A stretch of DNA of 13,205 bases from Nitrospirota bacterium (lineage in GTDB: Bacteria; Nitrospirota; Nitrospiria; Nitrospirales; NS-4): assembly GCA_005877565.1 (NCBI GenBank), contig VBOK01000049.1:1-13205 (forward strand), given 5' to 3'. The notes under the pieces are model-generated. The model was not told the origin of the DNA. It saw nothing but the letters and a program-made list of their open reading frames with translations, and ran no database searches. Below are positions 6,990 through 13,205 of this stretch, piece by piece. Position 1 is the first letter of the stretch, and each line of letters begins with the position of its first letter. A program made the translations under genes and the position numbers.

Positions 6990-9068
6990 TCAGCGCTGGT
7001 CGCGGGAGATTCCGAGCTTCCTAATCTTCGATTGCAGCGTCGTGCGTTTCATGCCGAGACGGGTAGCCGCGCCGGACGGACCTCCGATCACCCACTTGGT
7101 CTCCCGGAGGACGCGCTGAATGTGCTCGCGCTCGGCCGCTTCCAAGGTCGCGGCTCCGTTGAGTGCCGCCGCGGTTGGCGCTTTCAATTCTCCGAGCGGA
7201 ACGTGCAGGTCTGGGCCTTGGGACAGGATCACGGAGCGCTCGATCAGATTCTCGAGCTCCCGGATATTGCCGGGCCAATGGTACTTCGCAAGAGCCGTCA
7301 TCGCCCCGGCCGGAATCGTCTCGATCCGCTTGCTCATCAGGCGGGCATACTTTTGCGCGAAGTAGCGGACGAGCAAGGGAATGTCTTCAGGTCGCGCCCG
7401 CAATGAAGGAGCCGTGATGGGAAACACGTTAAAACGGTAGTAGAGATCGCTGCGGAACTGCTTGTCGGTGACCATCTGGGCGAGATCCCGGTTTGTGGCC
7501 GCCACCAGGCGGACATCCACACGAATCGTGCGGTTGCTCCCCAACCGCTCGAATTCCTGTTCCTGCAGAACGCGCAGCAGCTTGGACTGCAGCTCGAGAG
7601 GGACATCACCGACCTCGTCAAGGAACAAGGTCCCGCCGTGGGCGAGTTCAAACCGGCCGACCTTCTGAGCAATAGCGCCGGTGAAAGCGCCCCGTTCATG
7701 GCCGAATAGCTCGCTTTCGAGCAGCCCAGTCGGGATCGCTGCGCAGTTGATCCTGACGAAGGTCCGCTCGCGGCGCTTACTCAGGCTGTGGATCGCGCGC
7801 GCGATGAGCTCCTTGCCGGTGCCGGTCTCGCCCTGAATCAGCACCGTGGAGTCGGTCGGCGCGACGGTCTCCACCTGCTTGAGGATGCGCTTCAGCGCTG
7901 CGCTCTCCCCGATGATCTCCTCGAAGTTGTATTCGGTGCGGATTTCGTCTTCGAGGTAGAGCTTCTCCTTGTTCAGCTTATCCTTCAGCTCCTCGATCTG
8001 CCGATAGGCCAGCGCGTTCTCAACCGCGATCGCGATCTGGTTGGCCACTTGGCTCAGCAAGTCGACATCGTCCTGGCTAAACGCGCCAGGACGAAGGCTG
8101 GCGATGTTGATCGTCCCCAACAACCGATTATGTGATTTGAGCGGCACGCAGCAGCCGGACTTCACGCCCTCCGCGAGCAGGAGTCGACCAACGTCGGACT
8201 GCAAACGTTTGAGATCGTCCTCATCGAAGAGCGCCGGCTTGCCCGTCCTGATGGCGGGGCCTGCAGGCGTACTGTCGATAGGACCAACGAAGCCTTCCTG
8301 GAGCAGGCCCTTGCCACTCGGTGAATCCAGGGCGTGTCTACTGACGACCTCCTTATCAGAATCGTACAGGTACAGGCTGGCAAGCACATGCGGGATCACC
8401 CGACGGAGGGATGCCGTTGTAGCCGCAAACACATCGCGGAGATCCAGGCGGGAGACCACCGCATTGTTCACCTCCAGCAGCAGGCGCAGGTGGTCGCGCT
8501 CGCGGGCCAAGTCCTGCTGGTGACTCTGGACGCTCTGGGAGTTCAACGCGTTGTCCACGGCGACCGCGACCTGTTTGGCCACCTGTTGCAGGAACTCTAG
8601 ATCAGATCCATCATACGTGGTTTCCTGCAAGCTCCCGAATCCGAGCGCGCCCAACCGTCGCTGGGCTGTGGTGAGCGGGACCACGCAATAAGATTTCACG
8701 CCTTGTTGCCGCATCACTTCGGTCACGCGGGGAAAGCGGGTTTCCTTCTCCACATCCGAGACCAACAGGGGCTGCTGATGTTGCCAGACCCATCCGCCTG
8801 GAGATTCGTCCACGGGCAGCTCCTGACAGCCCAATACATCGCATTTCTGCTCCGGAGTCTCAAGAGTGTGGAGGCGCATGACGTCCCGCTCGGGATCGTG
8901 TAGGAGCAGCCGCATATATTCGAAGTTGACCACGTGATGCAGTCGCTGAACGAGGTCATGAAATAGACTGGGGAGGTCACGGTGGACGGCGATCGCCTCC
9001 GAGACCTCCAGAAGTGCTTGGTACTGCTCTGCTAGAGTCTCACAGGGAGATGCAGACTGCTTACCCAT
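6990..9068 (-). CDS. Sigma54-dependent transcriptional activator, GAF-GAF-AAA+-Fis HTH (FhlA-like)
   Basis: A 692-residue bacterial enhancer-binding protein. Two GAF sensor domains (about 30-175 and 210-360) are joined by helical linkers. A short coiled coil leads to the AAA+ domain (about 385-620), with Walker A GETGTGKE at 413-420, the sigma54-contacting GAFTGA loop intact at 460-465, Walker B GTLFLDE near 490, and the sensor region RFRSDLYYR-like plus WPGNIREL. A Fis-type helix-turn-helix occupies the last 45 residues (GAATRLGMKRTTLQSKIRKLG). The order matches FhlA; the GAF ligand is unknown. It should hydrolyse ATP to open sigma54 promoters from distant dyad sites. It lies 35 bases after the ferredoxin/MBL gene and 7 before the antiporter, so all three are probably co-transcribed. 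Two sigma54-like promoters in this window (121-135 and 10366-10381) are plausible targets. Confidence 0.95.
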   Translation of the reverse strand: MGKQSASPCETLAEQYQALLEVSEAIAVHRDLPSLFHDLVQRLHHVVNFEYMRLLLHDPERDVMRLHTLETPEQKCDVLGCQELPVDESPGGWVWQHQQPLLVSDVEKETRFPRVTEVMRQQGVKSYCVVPLTTAQRRLGALGFGSLQETTYDGSDLEFLQQVAKQVAVAVDNALNSQSVQSHQQDLARERDHLRLLLEVNNAVVSRLDLRDVFAATTASLRRVIPHVLASLYLYDSDKEVVSRHALDSPSGKGLLQEGFVGPIDSTPAGPAIRTGKPALFDEDDLKRLQSDVGRLLLAEGVKSGCCVPLKSHNRLLGTINIASLRPGAFSQDDVDLLSQVANQIAIAVENALAYRQIEELKDKLNKEKLYLEDEIRTEYNFEEIIGESAALKRILKQVETVAPTDSTVLIQGETGTGKELIARAIHSLSKRRERTFVRINCAAIPTGLLESELFGHERGAFTGAIAQKVGRFELAHGGTLFLDEVGDVPLELQSKLLRVLQEQEFERLGSNRTIRVDVRLVAATNRDLAQMVTDKQFRSDLYYRFNVFPITAPSLRARPEDIPLLVRYFAQKYARLMSKRIETIPAGAMTALAKYHWPGNIRELENLIERSVILSQGPDLHVPLGELKAPTAAALNGAATLEAAEREHIQRVLRETKWVIGGPSGAATRLGMKRTTLQSKIRKLGISRDQR

Positions 9069-9103
9069 AGGCGCCTAGAGTATGCCCGATTAATGCGATG
9101 TCC

Positions 9104-9991
9104 TCAAGTGGCCGAAATGGACGCTCTGGCCTCGCGGCGGGCGAGAAGGAGCTGCAGCTCCTCACGCATCCGGTCAGCAGGCAGATGCATGCGGTCGCCG
9201 TGGCCGGGCAGGATCCACTCGAATGGAAACTCAAGCAGCTTTTCCGCCGATCGGCGCAAGGCGGATTCCTTCCAGACATAGACGGTCGCCAGCCGCAGAC
9301 CGTTGATCTCCCGGTCCCACGCCATGTGGTCGCCCGTGAAGAGATAGCGGTTCCGATACAGCAGCGCCATGCTGCCGTCGGTATGCCCGGGAACCGGAAT
9401 GATCCGGAAGTCCGGCGAGGCTTCCACTGTATCAAGACCATCAATAATCCATTCGGCATCGGGCTGGGCATCGGCATCCGCGCGATGAATGACCCGCTTC
9501 GCGTGAAAGTGCTTCGCATAGCGAGGCGCATCGCCGATGTCGTCTTCGTGCGTGAGGAAAATGTACGCGATGCCGCCCATCCGCCCGAAGGCGTCCACCA
9601 GCTTTTTCATGTACCGGGGGGCATCGACCAGCCAGTTGCCGTCAGGATGGCGGATGAAATAGCTGTTCGCGCCGAACGACTTCTCCGAGTTGAAGCCGTT
9701 GTAGAAGACATTGTCTTCAATCAGCATCGGAAAGCTTTCGATGGCGGCACGCATCACAGCCTTATCGGGTACCAACGCGCCGATCGAGCCAACGGGACAC
9801 GCCAGGAGCGCCTGGTAGGCCTGAAAGTTCTCCGCCTCGGTCTCCGGCTGGCGATAGATGGATGAGTATTCGCCATTCTCGACGAACGACTTCGGCGCCA
9901 ACTGCCGGCAGGTGTCGCAGTTGATGCAGGTGGCGTCTACGAAGAAATTGCCATCGATATTCGTCGAGAGCCGTTTGGCGATATCAGCCAT
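9104..9991 (-). CDS. Ferredoxin/metallo-beta-lactamase-fold fusion protein
   Basis: A 295-residue cytosolic protein with an N-terminal single-cluster ferredoxin domain (C22, C25, C28 and C65 in CINCDTC...ACPVGSIG, suited to one 4Fe-4S cluster). It is followed by an MBL fold from about residue 105. Metal-site elements are LTHEDDIGD (147-154), H203 in PGHTDGS, D221 in FTGDH, and H264 in LPGHGDR. The first motif departs from canonical HxHxDH: a Asp replaces the second His and no final His follows. Similar H-x-D-D motifs occur in ferredoxin-linked MBL proteins, so this is probably a family trait. The reaction is unknown; a redox-linked hydrolase or oxidoreductase is possible. GAGGGG precedes ATG 9991 by 7 bases. 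It is the first gene of the minus-strand cluster, with a sigma70-like promoter at 10038-10065. Confidence 0.88.
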   Translation of the reverse strand: MADIAKRLSTNIDGNFFVDATCINCDTCRQLAPKSFVENGEYSSIYRQPETEAENFQAYQALLACPVGSIGALVPDKAVMRAAIESFPMLIEDNVFYNGFNSEKSFGANSYFIRHPDGNWLVDAPRYMKKLVDAFGRMGGIAYIFLTHEDDIGDAPRYAKHFHAKRVIHRADADAQPDAEWIIDGLDTVEASPDFRIIPVPGHTDGSMALLYRNRYLFTGDHMAWDREINGLRLATVYVWKESALRRSAEKLLEFPFEWILPGHGDRMHLPADRMREELQLLLARREARASISAT

Positions 9992-10037
9992 TCCGTTTCC
10001 CCTCTGTGCGACAGCTGAACCCGCCGCTTACCGCTCT

Positions 10038-10065
10038 ATCATACATACTCTACAAACAGAGACAA
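10038..10065 (-). promoter_or_regulatory. Sigma70-like promoter for the ferredoxin/MBL-activator cluster
   Basis: On the minus strand, TTGTCT (-35, complement of 10060-10065) and TATGAT (-10, complement of 10038-10043) are separated by 16 bases. The predicted start is near 10031, leaving a 40-nt leader to ATG 9991 with its GAGGGG ribosome site. Each hexamer matches its consensus (TTGACA, TATAAT) at 4 or 5 of 6 positions. The first 18-bp dyad at 10136-10153 lies about 110 bp upstream and could also affect this promoter. Confidence 0.5.
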
Positions 10066-10135
10066 ATCCTCTTTTATTTCATACCAGTCCGTCAATAAGT
10101 AGTAATATTGTACAAAATCCACCGGGGGACAACGC

Positions 10136-10153
10136 TGTCGGTCAATCCCTACA
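10136..10153. promoter_or_regulatory. Upstream 18-bp dyad, candidate activator-binding site 1
   Basis: TGTCGG-N6-CCTACA, an imperfect dyad with one mismatched pair. It shares 14 of 18 bases, including both outer half-sites except one base, with the dyad at 10248-10265. It is centred about 248 bp upstream of the predicted sigma54 start at 10392. The TGT-N12-ACA frame resembles the TGT-N10-ACA class used by some sigma54 activators but is 2 bases longer. Confidence 0.5.
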
Positions 10154-10247
10154 ATCTGCCAATTGGGTGGCAAGTCGTGAGACCATCGTATAACCACCTG
10201 ATATTTTTGAGTTAGCTAAGTGTTCAAATCCCGTCATTGGCCAATTC

Positions 10248-10265
10248 TGTAGGCCATCCCCTACA
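10248..10265. promoter_or_regulatory. Upstream 18-bp dyad, candidate activator-binding site 2
   Basis: TGTAGG-N6-CCTACA, with perfect 6-bp arms. It is centred about 136 bp upstream of the predicted sigma54 start, the distance expected for an enhancer-binding protein site. The dyad at 10136-10153 is a second copy, 112 bp away. The obvious candidate binder is the Fis-type activator encoded at 6990-9068. Confidence 0.55.
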
Positions 10266-10316
10266 ACCAGCCCTTGTCAAACTAAATCGCGAAACTGCAT
10301 ACAACCGCAGAATATT

Positions 10317-10329
10317 TTTCAATAATTTG
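10317..10329 (+). promoter_or_regulatory. IHF-like DNA-bending site
   Basis: TTTCAA-TAAT-TTG matches 8 of 9 fixed positions of the IHF consensus WATCAA-N4-TTR, within an AT-rich tract. It lies between the candidate enhancer at 10248-10265 and the -24/-12 promoter, about 70 bp before the predicted start, where IHF usually bends sigma54 control regions. A chance match in AT-rich DNA is possible. Confidence 0.4.
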
Positions 10330-10365
10330 GTGAATGCTCGGTCAGTTATGAGTGGGCTGAAGCCT

Positions 10366-10381
10366 AGGCACCGGTTTTGCT
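10366..10381 (+). promoter_or_regulatory. Sigma54 (-24/-12) promoter for the membrane protein/VWA operon
   Basis: AGGCAC-N5-TTGC-T matches the TGGCAC-N5-TTGC-W consensus except for the first base, with exact GG-N10-GC spacing. With GC at -13/-12 the start falls near 10392, giving an 88-nt leader before ATG 10480. The dyads at 10136-10153 and 10248-10265 and the IHF-like site at 10317-10329 complete the layout of an enhancer-dependent promoter. Confidence 0.7.
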
Positions 10382-10408
10382 CACTTTCCTCAGTTTTGTT
10401 GAGACAAG

Positions 10409-10427
10409 TATCCGGTCAGATATCCGG
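10409..10427 (+). repeat. TATCCGG direct repeat in the operon leader
   Basis: TATCCGG occurs at 10409-10415 and again at 10421-10427, 12 bases apart, within the predicted 5' untranslated leader of the membrane protein gene. Its short length and spacing of about one helical turn are compatible with a protein site on DNA or RNA, but nothing else supports this. Confidence 0.3.
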
Positions 10428-10479
10428 CCCAGAAGCCCCGGTAGCTGAATAATAAGAGATATAAGAGAAAGGGAGACCG

Positions 10480-11712
10480 ATGCCTAAGTCAATCACCAAC
10501 TTGGTGCCCGAACAGTGGCGGGACATCTTGGAAGTCCTGACCGCACCCGTTTCCTGGATTCCCGGGATGCAACAGTGGCTCCTGGAGTTTGTGTTCGGAG
10601 CTCCCTCCGGCTGGCTTGCCGCAGCTTATTTTATCTTGCTTCTCTTCCCGATCCTGCTCTGGGTCGGCGGCGTCTGGTGTACGCAGCTCGCGATCTATAC
10701 CTTGCCGTTTCGGTCCGGACGAATCGAATTTATCAAGCTGATCCTCCTGGCCTGGTGGGACAGTGCCTTGGCTGTCTGGACATATTGGGTCGGGTTGGCC
10801 AGATTCTTCGTCGTGATTGTCGGCTGGATCTTAACCCTCGCCCGCCTGGCCCTGAAGTTCCTCGTGGAGATAGTCCGGCAGGCGGTGACCCTTCCCTTCC
10901 AAATGGGCGGGCAGGTGACAAAGAGCTATTTTCAGCCCGGCGTGCCGTGGATTGCATTCTTGATGTTGATCGGCTGGTGCCTGCTCGAGGCAGTCATCTT
11001 CACCTATGTCCTGTTGCCGACCGTGACGGAGGTCCTCGCCGGGATCACCGGCCAGGCAACCCCACGCTACACCGCACCGGCGCTGTTCGTGTTCCTGCTC
11101 ATCCTCATTGCCGGAAGCTTTGCCTGCATCCAAGCCCTCTCGGACGCCGTCAAGGAGCGGGAGTACAAGTTTCTGATTCAAATGGTCCTCGTCGAACTGT
11201 TCGTCATGATCTTCGAGGTCATGTTCCTGTACCGAGAGCTGGTGGACGCGATCACACCCTGGATCGCGCAACAGACGGGGGAGAAATTCCGGCCAGGGAT
11301 CGTGTTCACGCTCTCCTTGGCGACCTTCGGCTGGCTGGGGATTCGCGGGATGACCTGGTTCCTCTTCGCGCAGCACGGCGCTCCACCCTTGCAGGCAGTG
11401 ATGTCGCGAAGACCGATGGCCCACACGGAGGGAGTGGCAGCAGTCTCTGCTCCAGCGGGACCGTCCATGTGGCGCGCCCCGATGGAAGAGTTCAAACGAG
11501 AGATCGGATGGTTGCACGAGAGGGGTGATGAGGTCCTGGAATATCTCACCCTGCCCTTCCTCCACGTGGTGGCGGCGGCCTTGAACTTCGCCATGATCCT
11601 GGTCACCTCGCGTCCGGTCTTCAGTATCCCGTTCAAGAGCCTGAAAGAGGTCCTGGACACCCGAGAGATGCTCGCACCTCTGCGCTTTCAAGCCAAGAAG
11701 GCGGCCCCATGA
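10480..11712 (+). CDS. Multi-pass inner-membrane protein of unrecognised family
   Basis: A 410-residue integral membrane protein. Hydrophobic segments lie near residues 46-70, 85-125 (possibly two helices), 157-185, 199-219, 232-250, 272-297 and 359-376, giving about 7 or 8 membrane spans. A Pro/Ala-rich loop (about 298-335) and an amphipathic charged stretch (334-352) precede the last span, and the C-terminus is basic. I do not recognise a transporter, channel or enzyme motif. AAGGGAG just before ATG 10480 gives a good ribosome site. Its TGA overlaps the ATG of the VWA lipoprotein gene (ATGA), a strong sign of coupled expression and probably of a shared complex. It is the first gene after the sigma54-like promoter at 10366-10381, so expression is likely conditional on an enhancer-binding activator. 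One option is a membrane-stress or envelope-maintenance component, but that is only inference. Confidence 0.88.
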   Translation: MPKSITNLVPEQWRDILEVLTAPVSWIPGMQQWLLEFVFGAPSGWLAAAYFILLLFPILLWVGGVWCTQLAIYTLPFRSGRIEFIKLILLAWWDSALAVWTYWVGLARFFVVIVGWILTLARLALKFLVEIVRQAVTLPFQMGGQVTKSYFQPGVPWIAFLMLIGWCLLEAVIFTYVLLPTVTEVLAGITGQATPRYTAPALFVFLLILIAGSFACIQALSDAVKEREYKFLIQMVLVELFVMIFEVMFLYRELVDAITPWIAQQTGEKFRPGIVFTLSLATFGWLGIRGMTWFLFAQHGAPPLQAVMSRRPMAHTEGVAAVSAPAGPSMWRAPMEEFKREIGWLHERGDEVLEYLTLPFLHVVAAALNFAMILVTSRPVFSIPFKSLKEVLDTREMLAPLRFQAKKAAP

Positions 11713-12491
11713 GACGCCCGGGCACCGCTCATATTCTTGTTCTTGCGGTCATGGTCGCCTCCGCCCTGCTGGTCACGGTGGCGGGGTGTGACATTCAAAC
11801 GAACGAGCAGCGGAAACCGCACACGACCCTCTTCGTAGGAGTGGACGCGAGCGGCTCGTTCAAGCATTCCGGCTTTTATGACGACGCCCTGACTTTTCTG
11901 GCCCACTACATCTACGGCCACCTCAACGAGCTGGGCGGGTTGGACAAACCGCAGGCGCTCTTCGTGGGCAGCGTGGGGGGCAAGAGTCGCGGCGAGCCCA
12001 AGACCTTCCACCCGATCCACGACTTCACGGGCAAGAATATCGAGCAGATTGAAGCGGATCTCCGTACCTGGTTCACCCCGAATGACGCCTTTACCGACTT
12101 TAACCCCTTCTTCCAAGAAGTCGCACGGATCACGAAAGAGCGGAACCTGGTTCTTGCCCCGATCACTGTGATGATCGTGACCGATGGCCTCCCGGATGTG
12201 CCCGGCCTCAAGGCCGGGTCGCAGGCGGTGTTCCAGCAGATTGACCTCAACTCGCTGGAGTATCTGTCCAGGAATATCACCGTGCGCCTGGTCTATGTGA
12301 ATCCTAAGATCGCTCAGCAGTGGCGAACCCAGATTTCCCGACAACGGGTCCGGTTGTGGACCGTTGATGCCGAGGTGATGAAGGGCTGGAAGAATCAGAT
12401 GCAGCCCAGCGTTGACACGGCCCATCAGGATCGGTTCTGGAAGTGGGTGCAGGATAACGTGGACTTCCGCGTTCGCTCCGTCAAGCTGTAA
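11709..12491 (+). CDS. VWA-domain lipoprotein
   Basis: A 260-residue exported lipoprotein with a von Willebrand factor A domain. The signal peptide has a basic n-region (MRRPG) and a hydrophobic core ending in lipobox VAGC with C27. Asp28 at +2 is the inner-membrane retention signal known from E. coli, so it may stay anchored on the periplasmic face of the inner membrane beside its partner. The MIDAS metal-binding motif is complete: DASGS (D46, S48, S50), a Thr candidate at T129 in AFTDFNPF, and D159 in IVTDGLPD. VWA domains of this type bind protein partners through a divalent metal. The C-terminal part (about 185-260) is Trp-rich and basic. It overlaps the membrane protein gene by 4 bases. 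The call rests on motif pattern and fold order; the partner and function are unknown. Confidence 0.85.
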   Translation: MRRPGTAHILVLAVMVASALLVTVAGCDIQTNEQRKPHTTLFVGVDASGSFKHSGFYDDALTFLAHYIYGHLNELGGLDKPQALFVGSVGGKSRGEPKTFHPIHDFTGKNIEQIEADLRTWFTPNDAFTDFNPFFQEVARITKERNLVLAPITVMIVTDGLPDVPGLKAGSQAVFQQIDLNSLEYLSRNITVRLVYVNPKIAQQWRTQISRQRVRLWTVDAEVMKGWKNQMQPSVDTAHQDRFWKWVQDNVDFRVRSVKL

Positions 12492-12515
12492 CCACCAGTC
12501 CCCTGCCCCAAAGTC

Positions 12516-12524
12516 TGCTACAAT
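12516..12524 (+). promoter_or_regulatory. Extended -10 promoter element for a leaderless hydrolase transcript
   Basis: TGC-TACAAT is an extended -10 element (TGn plus a hexamer with 5 of 6 matches to TATAAT). No -35 hexamer is evident 17 bases upstream, which is common for this class. The predicted start, 7 bases after the hexamer, is 12531, exactly the A of the hydrolase ATG. Confidence 0.45.
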
Positions 12525-12530
12525 GCCGGC

Positions 12531-13205
12531 ATGGCCGGCATTGAGCAGGCGCTCACCTTCAAGGACCCTGCGGGCCATGCGGTCTCCGGAATCCTGGCCT
12601 CTCCTTCTCATGACTCGGACCGCCTGGCGGTCCTCAGCCACGGGTTCCTCTCCAACAAGAACAGCCATACCAATAAGACTCTGAGCGAACTGCTGGTTCC
12701 TCAGGGCATTGCCACATTCCGATTCGACTTCTTCGGACAAGGCGAGAGCGAGGGCCCGTTCGAGCGGATCACCGTCTCCCTGGCTGTCAGTCAAGCCTTG
12801 GCCGCATTAGACCTGATGAGTTCGAAGGGCTACCGGAAGCTGGCGCTGGTGGGATCGAGTTTTGGCGGGCTGGTTTCAATCCTGGCGGCAGCGAAGTGGC
12901 CTCAGCTTGTCTGCCTCGCGCTCAAGTGCCCCGTGCCGGATTTTCCGGAGATGCTCCAGTTGGAATTCGGAGAGACAGGCATGGCCCGATGGAAAGCTAC
13001 CGACACAATCCCGAACGTGGTCCCAGGCGGAAGCGGGCGCATCAAGCTGGCGTACGCGTTTTACGAGGACAGCCTGTGCTATAGCGGCTACGACGCGGCG
13101 AAGGTCGTCACGGCGCCCACCCTCATCGTCCAGGGCGCTCACGATGAATACGTGCCGCCTCGCCAGATCCTGAAGCTGTCGGAGTCGCTGGGAGGTCCGA
13201 ACTCT
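12531..13205 (+). CDS. Alpha/beta hydrolase, C-terminus beyond the window
   Basis: The first 225 residues of a serine hydrolase of the alpha/beta fold. The sequence shows the oxyanion strand LAVLSHGF (H37-G38), FDFFGQGES typical of acyl/peptide hydrolases, the nucleophile elbow GSSFGG (108-113) with S110, and the acid motif VQGAHDEYVP with D205. The catalytic His should lie just past the right edge. The family includes esterases, lipases and acylaminoacyl-peptidase-like enzymes; the substrate is not readable. I chose ATG 12531 because the extended -10 element at 12516-12524 predicts transcription from that base. ATG 12523 lies in another frame and overlaps the -10. No Shine-Dalgarno sequence precedes the start. 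The gene lies 39 bases after the VWA stop on the same strand but probably has its own promoter. Confidence 0.9.
   Translation, partial: MAGIEQALTFKDPAGHAVSGILASPSHDSDRLAVLSHGFLSNKNSHTNKTLSELLVPQGIATFRFDFFGQGESEGPFERITVSLAVSQALAALDLMSSKGYRKLALVGSSFGGLVSILAAAKWPQLVCLALKCPVPDFPEMLQLEFGETGMARWKATDTIPNVVPGGSGRIKLAYAFYEDSLCYSGYDAAKVVTAPTLIVQGAHDEYVPPRQILKLSESLGGPNS

Larger units (their letters stand above)
9992..10479. other. 488-bp divergent intergenic control region
   Basis: No gene is visible here. The stretch is clearly more AT-rich than its neighbours and separates the leftward ferredoxin/MBL-activator cluster from the rightward membrane protein/VWA operon. It contains a sigma70-like promoter for the left side, two related 18-bp dyads, an IHF-like site, a sigma54-like promoter for the right side, and an 88-nt predicted leader carrying a short direct repeat. 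These are listed separately. No tRNA or small open frame with a ribosome site is convincing. Confidence 0.8.

Noticed and set aside
10048..10061. CTCT-N6-AGAG dyad between the -35 and -10 of the ferredoxin/MBL promoter
   Set aside because: The arms are only 4 bp and there is no second copy, so chance is a sufficient explanation.
10220..10243. tRNA T-arm-like word (TTCAAATCCCGTC followed by ATTGGCCA), a possible tRNA fragment or attachment site
   Set aside because: The bases flanking TTCAAAT cannot form a T-stem, no anticodon or acceptor stem is found upstream, and no integrase or second copy is in the window.
10515..11528. Plus-strand frame of 337 codons inside the membrane protein gene
   Set aside because: It overlaps the coupled membrane protein gene in another frame, its product is Arg/Pro-rich and it lacks a ribosome site.
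10831..11691. Minus-strand frame of 286 codons opposite the membrane protein gene
   Set aside because: The composition is charged low-complexity (Glu, Gln, His, Asp repeats), typical of an antisense shadow of hydrophobic codons.
11688..12794. Minus-strand open frame of 368 codons across the VWA gene and the start of the hydrolase
   Set aside because: It spans two genes with clear domain motifs on the plus strand, has no recognisable family and no ribosome site. Its frame is open because of codon bias.

Overview
The window looks like chromosomal DNA of a Gram-negative bacterium. It has a TonB-dependent outer-membrane receptor, a lipoprotein and GC-rich codon use. The gene mix (ferredoxin-MBL protein, DUF5996 protein, FhlA-like sigma54 activator, CPA1 antiporter) is the kind I associate with Nitrospira or related Nitrospirota, but that assignment is inference. 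I see no rRNA, tRNA, IS element, phage gene or CRISPR array.

Positions 1-9991 hold a long run of minus-strand genes. In transcription order they are: a ferredoxin/metallo-beta-lactamase-fold protein, a two-GAF sigma54-dependent activator, a CPA1-type Na+/H+ antiporter, a strong 15-bp-stem hairpin, a DUF5996 protein, a small UBP-type zinc-finger protein, a HAD hydrolase, a PQQ-type sugar dehydrogenase-like beta-propeller that appears broken by an internal deletion, and a TonB-dependent receptor. Gaps are 0 to about 60 bases, so one or two polycistronic units are likely. At the left edge a further minus-strand gene begins at 74. It has its own control region: a GG-N10-GC sigma54-like promoter and, about 150 bp upstream of the predicted start site, a tandem pair of CCGA-N4-TCGG palindromes.

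Positions 9992-10479 are a 488-bp divergent control region. Toward the minus strand it has a sigma70-like promoter for the ferredoxin/MBL gene. Toward the plus strand it has what looks like a full sigma54 enhancer layout: two matching 18-bp dyads (TGT[C/A]GG-N6-CCTACA), an IHF-like site, and a near-consensus -24/-12 promoter (AGGCAC-N5-TTGC). This drives a two-gene operon (10480-12491) whose stop and start codons overlap. It encodes a multi-pass membrane protein of unrecognised family and a VWA-domain lipoprotein with an intact MIDAS motif and Asp at +2 after the lipidated Cys.

The best candidate for an undescribed system is this sigma54-controlled membrane protein/VWA lipoprotein pair, with the divergently encoded GAF-GAF-AAA+ activator as its likely regulator. 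The window ends inside a plus-strand alpha/beta hydrolase gene (from 12531) whose mRNA may be leaderless, because an extended -10 element puts the predicted transcription start on the start codon.
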